Part shown: positions 6,169 to 11,975 of the stretch, one piece after another
How positions within the stretch are numbered: the stretch's first letter is position 1
How the letters are laid out: every line of letters starts with the position of its first letter
Notes under the pieces: model-generated
Databases searched by the model: none
Told to the model about the DNA's origin: nothing
Seen by the model: the letters and a program-made list of their open reading frames with translations, nothing else
Translations under genes and position numbers: made by a program
Source of the DNA: Verrucomicrobiota bacterium
GTDB lineage: Bacteria > Verrucomicrobiota > Verrucomicrobiia > Limisphaerales > J093
NCBI GenBank assembly: GCA_029907285.1
Contig: JARYMD010000098.1
Coordinates: 1-11,975, forward strand
Direction: 5' to 3'
Length of the DNA: 11,975 nt

Positions 6169-7365
6169 TCAGTCCGTCAATGAAGAACCTTGTTGCGCCT
6201 CGGTTCTGAGCCGGAGCTGGCCACACGCTGCGTCAATGTCGGAGCCTTTCTCCTGCCGGAGCATTGCAGTCACGCCCAGAGATTTGAGTGCCCGATGGAA
6301 AGCGCGCTGAGCGGTGGCGGATGGGCGTTTCCATGGCAGGCCTTCAACCGGATTGTAGGGGATGAGGTTTATCTTGGCCCCAAGTCGGCGGGCGAACGTG
6401 GCGAGCGGTTTGACCTGATCGGGACCGTCATTTACCCATTCGATCAAAAGGTATTCGAACGTGATCATCTTGCCCTTGCGATCAACGTAGTATTTGCAAG
6501 CCGACATCAGGTCGCGCAACGGATGCTTGCGGTTTACCGGCATCAGCTTGGACCTGACCTCGTCGGTCGCGGCGTGAAGCGAAATGGCGAGCCTGACCTG
6601 GAGTTGTTCGTCCGCAAGCTGGCGGATTTGCGGTGTCAAGCCTGCGGTTGAGAGTGTTATTCTGCGAGCGCCAATGCCCGTTGCCCATGGCGCGTTGAGA
6701 ATATGCAGCGCTTTCAACAGGTTTTCGTAGTTTGCCAATGGCTCGCCCATCCCCATGACAACCACGTTATCGACCAGCCGTGTCCCTTGTTCGCATGCCT
6801 GTGCAACCAGAGCCTCGCGTGCGGGTCCAGCCTCGGGGTCGCCGGTTTCGCCCCCTGCAATTCCCGAATGGGGACCGGCCGACGCTGGCGACTTAGAGGT
6901 TTCTCTGTGCCACCTTTCGACGGCCAGAACCTGTTCCACGATTTCCTCCGTGGCAAGGTCACGCTTCCAACCTCGCAAGCCGCTGGCACAAAACGCGCAT
7001 CGGTACGCGCAGCCGACCTGGGTTGAAACACAGAGAGTTGTACGATCGCTTCCCCCACCGTAGAGCGCAGGATTTGCTGGAATCAGGACGCTCTCGATCA
7101 AGTTGCCATCGTGCAAACGCCATAGAAACTTGCGTGTTCCATCGGCGGCTTCCTTGAGGGCAACAAGATGGAGACAATTGATCGTGTACTCATTTGCGAG
7201 CCTGTCGCGCAACGCCCGGGGCAGATTCGTCATCAAACCCCAATCGCACGCGAGTTGGCGATAGAGCCATCCCACAAGCTGGGCCGCGCGATAGGCGGGT
7301 TGCCCCCAAACTCGAAACGTTTCCTCGATTTGATCGAGGGTTAGCGACTTGATGTCGCTTTTCAC
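6169..7365 (-). CDS. rlmN: Dual-specificity rRNA/tRNA (adenine-C2) methyltransferase RlmN
   Basis: This 398-residue radical SAM enzyme methylates C2 of A2503 in 23S rRNA and, in E. coli, A37 of some tRNAs. The N-terminal helical domain has the typical 'DIKSLTLDQIEETF' and 'YRAAQLVGWLY'. Glu91 in 'LIESVLIP' matches the conserved glutamate. The [4Fe-4S] motif is 'CAYRCAFC' (Cys119, 123, 126). 'VVMGMGEPLANY' (202-213) is the GEP motif. Cys381 in 'DIDAACGQL' matches the C-terminal methyl-carrying cysteine; Cys381 and the motif cysteines are all intact. Residues about 153-197 are a Gly/Ala/Pro/Ser-rich insert absent from typical RlmN, which explains the greater length. The start is GTG at 7363-7365 with no strong Shine-Dalgarno. 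It lies 15 bp after glgP, so it probably depends on glgP translation or transcription. Two tandem hairpins lie within the first 15 codons. Confidence 0.95.
   Translation of the reverse strand: MKSDIKSLTLDQIEETFRVWGQPAYRAAQLVGWLYRQLACDWGLMTNLPRALRDRLANEYTINCLHLVALKEAADGTRKFLWRLHDGNLIESVLIPANPALYGGGSDRTTLCVSTQVGCAYRCAFCASGLRGWKRDLATEEIVEQVLAVERWHRETSKSPASAGPHSGIAGGETGDPEAGPAREALVAQACEQGTRLVDNVVVMGMGEPLANYENLLKALHILNAPWATGIGARRITLSTAGLTPQIRQLADEQLQVRLAISLHAATDEVRSKLMPVNRKHPLRDLMSACKYYVDRKGKMITFEYLLIEWVNDGPDQVKPLATFARRLGAKINLIPYNPVEGLPWKRPSATAQRAFHRALKSLGVTAMLRQEKGSDIDAACGQLRLRTEAQQGSSLTD
7323..7359 (-). promoter_or_regulatory. Two tandem hairpins inside the 5' end of rlmN
   Basis: AGCGAC-loop5-GTCGCT (7343-7359) and CCTCGAT-loop3-ATCGAGG (7323-7339) are both perfect inverted repeats, three bases apart, starting six bases after the GTG start codon. 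In the rlmN mRNA they would form two adjacent stem-loops over roughly codons 3-15, where they could slow initiation. The encoded peptide is conserved family sequence, so the pairing may be coincidence. Confidence 0.35.
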
Positions 7366-7380
7366 GACTCGAAAACAGAG

Positions 7381-9576
7381 TTACGAAGCGGCTTGTTTGA
7401 CGGCTTCGGCCTCAGCGGCATTTTGCGCAGGCGATGTCATTGCGTCGCCTCCGAGGTAGTACCTTGTTGTGTATTCTATTGCCATGCGCCATGTGTTGAA
7501 CCTTGGCGGCACTGTCGCCATGACCCGGCGGACCTTTTGAATCCATGCGCGTGGCACGCCATTTGGGGCGCGCTGGAAGAAACAAGGAACCACCTCGTCC
7601 GCAAGCACCCGGTAAAGGTTCTCGCTGTCCAGATGATCCTGTTCTTCGATTTTTTCCGGATGCCAATCGTTGCCGATGGCGAATCCATTTGTTCCGTCGT
7701 AGGCTTCGCGCCACCAACCGTCAAGGATGCTGAGGTTGAGGGCGACGTTCCATGGCGTTTTCATACCGCTTGTGCCGCTGGCTTCAAGAGGGCGCCGCGG
7801 GTTGTTGAGCCACAGGTCGCATCCGGAGACCATCTGGCGCGCGACGTGGATATCGTAATTTTCGATGAACACCACTTTGCCTTTCAATTCGGGGGATTTT
7901 GAGAGGTTTATGATCTGCTGGATGATTCTCTTTCCGGGTTCGTCGCGCGGATGAGCTTTTCCGGCGAAAATGAACTGAACGGGTCTGTGCTTGTCCTTGA
8001 TCAACTCGACCAGCCGATCCAGTTTTTGGAACACGAGGGTTGCGCGCTTGTAGGCTGCAAATCTGCGGGCGAATCCGATCGTAAGAGCGTCCGGATTGAG
8101 GAGTGCGTCAAACGCTATGAAATCGCTTCTGGTTAAACGCTCGCACTGGAGGAGCAGGCGCCGGCGAGTGAACTCGATCAGCTCACGTCGCAGCTTGTAA
8201 CGCAGCGCCCAGAGTTCCTCGTCGGAAACAAACTGCGGGTCCAGCATTTTTTGCCAAAAAGCAGGGTCGTGAATGTTGTTTTCCCAGCCCTGCCCGAGCT
8301 TTCGGGTCCAGAAACTTCGGACTGGCCCTTTCATCCAACCGAGAATGTGGACGCCGTTGCTGACGTGGCCGATCGGGACTTCATCCTCGGTTTTGGACGG
8401 GTAGAGCGGCTGGAGCATTTTGCGCGTTACCCTTGCATGAAGTTCGCTTACGGCGTTGGTGGCGCGGCTGCCTCTAACGGCAAGCGCTGTCATGTTGAAT
8501 GGCGCGTGTTCGTCGTCGGGATTGACTCGGCCGAGCCTGAAAAGAGTTTCGCGGGGCACTTGGAACTCGCGGAAGAACCTGTGCAAAGCGAGTTCCATGA
8601 CGTCGCGTGTGAACTTGTCGTGGCCGGCTTCGACCGGCGTATGGGTTGTGAAAACGCATTCGCTGCGTGTTTGCTCCAAAGCGGCCTCGAATGAGAGCCC
8701 CTCTGCCATTTTTTCCCTGACCAATTCCAGAATCAGGAATGCTGCATGTCCCTCGTTAAGGTGATAAACAGAAGGTTTGATTCCGATGGCTCTGAGCAGG
8801 CGCACTCCGCCGACCCCGAGCAACAGTTCCTGCATTATTCGGGTTGTGCTGTCGCCGCCATAGACGTGCAGGGTGAGGTCTCTGAACATCGGTTCGTTAT
8901 CCGGAACATTGCTGTCCAGGAGATAAACGGGAACGCGTCCAACGTTGACGCGCCATGTCTTGAAACTGACCTCTGTTGCGGCGACTCCCACAGTGCAAAT
9001 CAGCGGCTCACCGTGTCCATTCAGGACAGGTTCCATTGGCAGATTCCGTGGGTCGAGCAGAGTGTAGTATTCGGCCTGCCACCCGTCGGGGTTGATCGAC
9101 TGCATGAAATAGCCTTCCCTGTAAAAGAGGCTGATTCCCACGAAACCGAGCCCGAGGTCGCTGGCAGATTTTGCATGGTCGCCGGCCAGCACGCCCAGCC
9201 CGCCTGCAGCAATCGGCAGCGTTTCATGAAAACCAAACTCGGCGCTGAAGTACGCGATCGGCCGGTCCAAAAACTGCGGCGCGTTCTTTTGGCCCCATGT
9301 GTCTTCGCATTTCATGTATTCGTCGAACCGGCGCAACACATCCTGCACCTGCTGAGCGAATGCGCGGTCTTGTAACCGGATGCGCAGCTCATGGTCGGAC
9401 ACCTCATGAAGAACAGCGACCGCGTTATGATAAAGGTTGCGCCAGCCGCGTTCTGAAAGTTCCCTGAAAACCTCTTGGGCAGCATGGTCCCAGGTCCACC
9501 AAAGGTTTCTGGCCAGGCGATTCAGCCCAAGAGCCATTCTCGTTATTTCATCGGAAGCAAATGGTCCGCGATTCAT
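7381..9576 (-). CDS. glgP: Alpha-glucan (maltodextrin/glycogen) phosphorylase, GT35, DUF3417 type
   Basis: The protein is 731 residues and cytosolic. It releases glucose-1-phosphate from alpha-1,4-glucan ends using phosphate and PLP. Residues 1 to about 90 are the DUF3417 domain ('LGLNRLARNLWWTWDHAAQE') seen in the compact bacterial branch of the family. Next come 'YFSAEFGFHETLPIAAGGLG', 'HLNEGHAAFLILELVRE', 'TTHTPVEAGHDKF' and 'GFARRFAAYKRATLV'. The PLP-binding block 'RRPLEASGTSGMK' places the Schiff-base lysine at residue 606. The residues straight after it read 'TPWNVALN', where most members have Asn-Gly. ATG 9574-9576 has an A-run but no Shine-Dalgarno upstream. The alanine-rich last ~20 residues look like a disordered tail. 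It sits between the oxidoreductase gene (85 bp) and rlmN (15 bp) on one strand. Confidence 0.94.
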   Translation of the reverse strand: MNRGPFASDEITRMALGLNRLARNLWWTWDHAAQEVFRELSERGWRNLYHNAVAVLHEVSDHELRIRLQDRAFAQQVQDVLRRFDEYMKCEDTWGQKNAPQFLDRPIAYFSAEFGFHETLPIAAGGLGVLAGDHAKSASDLGLGFVGISLFYREGYFMQSINPDGWQAEYYTLLDPRNLPMEPVLNGHGEPLICTVGVAATEVSFKTWRVNVGRVPVYLLDSNVPDNEPMFRDLTLHVYGGDSTTRIMQELLLGVGGVRLLRAIGIKPSVYHLNEGHAAFLILELVREKMAEGLSFEAALEQTRSECVFTTHTPVEAGHDKFTRDVMELALHRFFREFQVPRETLFRLGRVNPDDEHAPFNMTALAVRGSRATNAVSELHARVTRKMLQPLYPSKTEDEVPIGHVSNGVHILGWMKGPVRSFWTRKLGQGWENNIHDPAFWQKMLDPQFVSDEELWALRYKLRRELIEFTRRRLLLQCERLTRSDFIAFDALLNPDALTIGFARRFAAYKRATLVFQKLDRLVELIKDKHRPVQFIFAGKAHPRDEPGKRIIQQIINLSKSPELKGKVVFIENYDIHVARQMVSGCDLWLNNPRRPLEASGTSGMKTPWNVALNLSILDGWWREAYDGTNGFAIGNDWHPEKIEEQDHLDSENLYRVLADEVVPCFFQRAPNGVPRAWIQKVRRVMATVPPRFNTWRMAIEYTTRYYLGGDAMTSPAQNAAEAEAVKQAAS

Positions 9577-9591
9577 TTTTTTGCACGATCA

Positions 9592-9609
9592 CGCTGATTC
9601 AATTCAGCG
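9592..9609. repeat. 6-bp-stem hairpin in the leader of glgP
   Basis: CGCTGA (9592-9597) and TCAGCG (9604-9609) pair perfectly around a six-base AT loop. On the minus strand it lies between the oxidoreductase stop and the glgP ATG, ending 15 bases before that ATG. It is followed by an A-run, not a T-run, so it is not an intrinsic terminator. It may be a 5'-leader or processing hairpin. Confidence 0.35.
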
Positions 9610-9661
9610 CCAAATTTGTTTAAGCCGGTTGAACGTACGTGGAGGTTGGGTTGTTCGCAAC

Positions 9662-11975
9662 TTAATTTCCAATCCGCTCCAAAACCGCAGACGGCCTCGC
9701 GCGTTTCAACTGCGACAGAATCTCAGCGGCCTGGGCGCGCACGGATTCCATTTTCTTGTATCGGATTTCGCGGTAGCCGGAGACCATCGATGGCAATTCC
9801 ATGAGCCGCACGTAGGCGCTATATGTCTCGTCATTTCCCGATGCGTCCTTGAACCCTGGCAAAAGGCTCAAGTACCAATCGCGAAACTCACGCTCACGCC
9901 TGTGCCAGTCAGGAAGCACCCGCCTGAGCCAGCGCATGCGCTTGAACAGGTTCAACATCCAGTCCCGGGTTTTCATGTCCCACGCAACATCGCGCCCGAG
10001 CAGCGTGAACTGGGGCCGATTGAAATGCCTGTATATGATGCGGTCGCCTCGCGCCGCATCTACATTGAAGCGGACGCAGTCGCGGCGGTGTTTCTCCTCG
10101 GAAGTCAGCAAATGCGCCACGTACAATTCGTCCTTGACAAGCATCACCTTGTGAAGATTCCAGATGAGGGCCTTTGTTGCCGCGAAGCCGTGCCTTGGTG
10201 AATCGCACTCGTGTATCTTGAGAACCCAATCCACATATTGCTTTGCATATTCAATGCCATCGAATTGGACGAGGTCGTAGGTCCGCCGCGCAAACTGCGC
10301 CAGCAAATCATTGCTAACCTGCAAATGTTCAGAGGCTCTTTCCACCATCTGCCTGTACGCAGACGCAAGCTCGGCGCCGCGGCTTCTTGACAGCAGCCCA
10401 ACAGCGTCGTCGAGGACAGATTCGTAGTTGCTCGGTTCCCGGCATATGCCGACTGCTTTTTCGACCGACTCCGTGTCCCGGGCCATGTGACGACCCAGAG
10501 TGAAAGCCTTTAGATTCGCCGGTCCGCTGGCGCCCATTCCGGCTTGGATCGCCCATTCAAGGCTCTGCAGGCTCAGCGGCAGCAAGCCCCGTTGAAACGC
10601 AATGCCGAGCATCATGATGTTTGCGAACAGCTTGGTGCCGAAAAAGCGCTCGGAAATCCCGGACACATCGACGCTGTAATACTGGTCGATCCGTGTATTT
10701 TCTCTGAGGACATCTTCGAGTTTTGCCACGTCGAAATCATCCTTTCCCAGCAGCGTCAGGATTGTGGGTGTTTTGTGAGTATTGATGATTGCCGAGGTTC
10801 TGTGCCGGCTTCCGATGCGCTGATTTGTTGCCGGGTCAATCGCCCTTGCTGCTTCCAGAATGTCCACGCCAAGCAGCAGGTCCGCCTTCCCGTAAGGTAT
10901 CAAATTGGATATGCGGCGTGCGTCCTGCGAGGAGAATATGACCATCGAGTACACGCCGCCATTGCGAATTGCCAGTCCTTTCTTGTCACAAAACCGGACC
11001 GAGTAGCCTTCTTTGTGTCCTGCCAAGACAAGGATTGCGGTTGCAGTGCCAATGCCCATTCCGCCGACGCCTGCGAGGTAGCCGTTCCATGTGCCTGTCA
11101 ACCGGCGGAACGGCGGCTCATCAAGCTGCGCGTGATCCAGCTTGTCGAACGGCTCCGGCGGTTTCTGGCTGCGCCGTATTTCCACTTCCTCGAATGAAGG
11201 GCAGGCTTTGACACGCGGCCCGGCACCATCCAAGGCAACCGTGAACCTGACACACGCGCCGTCCGAGACACACCACGATATGTCGGTCTGAACTTTCTGT
11301 CCGTATGGGGTCTCGACGAGTGTCAACCCCGGGCAGCCGGTTGCGCGCGTGCACTCGAGGCAGTTCTCGCACACTTCTGGTGTGATGTTGATGAAACGCT
11401 TGCGCGGCAGGAAACCGCGCTCTCTCAGAGTCCGGCGTTCTTCAATCGCAGCGCGGCGATGGAACGTAATGCCGCATTCCTTGTCTGCAACGACGACTTT
11501 GACGCCGTCTTTGAGTATGGTTTGTTCAAGGATGCGCCGGTAGTGTTCGCGGTCGGCAGGGTTGATTCTCACCACGGTTGCGGACGAACCGGCCTGTTGC
11601 ACCATGCTGGCCACGATGGCGTCTATGCTCTGGGCCAGCGTTTTCTCCCCCATCAGGCCTTCTTCAAGGCCCGGAGTCGGTTGGTGCCCGGTCATCGCTG
11701 TCGTGTGGTTGTCCAGAATTATGTAGGTGATGTCCTGTCCGTTCTTGATCGAGTTGGATATGGCGATCTGGCCGCTGTGGAAAAACGTTGAATCGCCCAT
11801 GAACACGATTTGCTTGTTCTTGATGAAAGGGTCAATGCCGGCTCCTGTGCCGCCCCCGAGCCCCATGCCACTGTAGTTGTGCATGAGGTCCTTGGTCGGC
11901 TCGAACATCAGCATCGTGTAACAGCCAGTGTCCCCGTGGCACACCAAATCAACCGGACCCGTGCCATGGGCCTTT
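9662..11975 (-). CDS. Fused indolepyruvate:ferredoxin oxidoreductase, C-terminal part, cut by right edge
   Basis: The frame is open through the right edge. The visible ~770 residues lack the N-terminal pyrimidine-binding region. In order they show: the TPP domain with 'GDSTFFHSGQIAISNS' (from 11797 leftwards) and 'ILDNHTTAMTG'; a ferredoxin-like part with CENCLECTRATGC (about 11371-11333), CVSDGAC (11272-11252) and 'KACPSFEEV' (near 11203); a gamma-subunit domain starting 'AGVGGMGIGTATAI' (about 11074); and a helical tail from about 10360 matching DUF6537. This is the single-chain alpha-gamma-DUF6537 arrangement (COG4231 plus COG1014). Known relatives turn aryl-pyruvates, CoA and oxidised ferredoxin into aryl-acetyl-CoA, CO2 and reduced ferredoxin. 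The exact 2-oxoacid is not readable here. A TTG at 11945-11947 is internal; the codons upstream still encode protein. The second Fe-S motif has about 12 extra residues before CPSF. It is probably first in a transcript with glgP, rlmN and tRNA-His. Confidence 0.9.
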   Translation of the reverse strand, partial: KAHGTGPVDLVCHGDTGCYTMLMFEPTKDLMHNYSGMGLGGGTGAGIDPFIKNKQIVFMGDSTFFHSGQIAISNSIKNGQDITYIILDNHTTAMTGHQPTPGLEEGLMGEKTLAQSIDAIVASMVQQAGSSATVVRINPADREHYRRILEQTILKDGVKVVVADKECGITFHRRAAIEERRTLRERGFLPRKRFINITPEVCENCLECTRATGCPGLTLVETPYGQKVQTDISWCVSDGACVRFTVALDGAGPRVKACPSFEEVEIRRSQKPPEPFDKLDHAQLDEPPFRRLTGTWNGYLAGVGGMGIGTATAILVLAGHKEGYSVRFCDKKGLAIRNGGVYSMVIFSSQDARRISNLIPYGKADLLLGVDILEAARAIDPATNQRIGSRHRTSAIINTHKTPTILTLLGKDDFDVAKLEDVLRENTRIDQYYSVDVSGISERFFGTKLFANIMMLGIAFQRGLLPLSLQSLEWAIQAGMGASGPANLKAFTLGRHMARDTESVEKAVGICREPSNYESVLDDAVGLLSRSRGAELASAYRQMVERASEHLQVSNDLLAQFARRTYDLVQFDGIEYAKQYVDWVLKIHECDSPRHGFAATKALIWNLHKVMLVKDELYVAHLLTSEEKHRRDCVRFNVDAARGDRIIYRHFNRPQFTLLGRDVAWDMKTRDWMLNLFKRMRWLRRVLPDWHRREREFRDWYLSLLPGFKDASGNDETYSAYVRLMELPSMVSGYREIRYKKMESVRAQAAEILSQLKRARPSAVLERIGN

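Noticed and set aside
8746..9375. Open frame of 209 codons on the plus strand
   Set aside because: It lies entirely antisense to the well-conserved glgP gene and shows no domain; it mirrors the high-GC codon pattern.
9437..10201. Open frame of 254 codons on the plus strand
   Set aside because: It is antisense to the start of glgP and the DUF6537 part of the oxidoreductase, with no recognisable motif.
10544..11197. Open frame of 217 codons on the plus strand, cysteine-rich
   Set aside because: It is the complement of the gamma-domain region of the oxidoreductase, and its composition follows from the complementary strand.

Overview
The window looks like an ordinary chromosomal stretch from a free-living, polysaccharide-degrading bacterium. 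It is moderately GC-rich. The gene families fit best with Verrucomicrobiota (a Limisphaerales/Pedosphaera-like lineage). This lineage call is inferred from the gene mix: a DUF5107-type TPR protein, a very large secreted GH106-like glycosidase, a DUF3417-type glucan phosphorylase, and a fused indolepyruvate:ferredoxin oxidoreductase with a DUF6537 tail. There is no rRNA or other marker gene to prove it. Ribosome-binding sites are weak or absent in front of most genes.

Left half, plus strand: (1) the C-terminal end of a TPR protein of the DUF5107 type, cut by the left edge (1-564); (2) a short FMN nitroreductase-family protein (841-1356), behind a 276-bp gap holding a 9-bp-stem inverted repeat and a 10-bp palindrome; (3) a Mut7-C PIN-like RNase with a C-terminal zinc ribbon (1492-2199); (4) a secreted glycosidase of about 1,159 residues resembling the GH106 alpha-L-rhamnosidases (2401-5880). 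These genes are spaced 135-276 bp apart and are probably separate transcription units. The TPR/DUF5107 protein and the glycosidase point to glycan catabolism.

Right half, minus strand, in transcription order: the C-terminal ~770 residues of the fused indolepyruvate:ferredoxin oxidoreductase (enters from the right edge, ends at 9662), glgP alpha-glucan phosphorylase (9576-7381), rlmN (7365-6169, GTG start) and tRNA-His(GTG) (6140-6062). Gaps are 85, 15 and 28 bp, so this could be one transcript joining arylpyruvate oxidation, glycogen/maltodextrin phosphorolysis, an RNA methyltransferase and a tRNA. The plus-strand and minus-strand blocks converge at about 5881-6061.

I found no mobile element, CRISPR array, phage gene or defence system, and no clearly new system. 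The points worth checking are local departures inside known families. They are an expanded second Fe-S motif in the oxidoreductase, a changed residue pair after the PLP lysine of GlgP, a 45-residue low-complexity insert in RlmN, tandem hairpins at the rlmN start, a tRNA-His with G37 beside rlmN, and an unrecognised N-terminal region on the Mut7-C protein.
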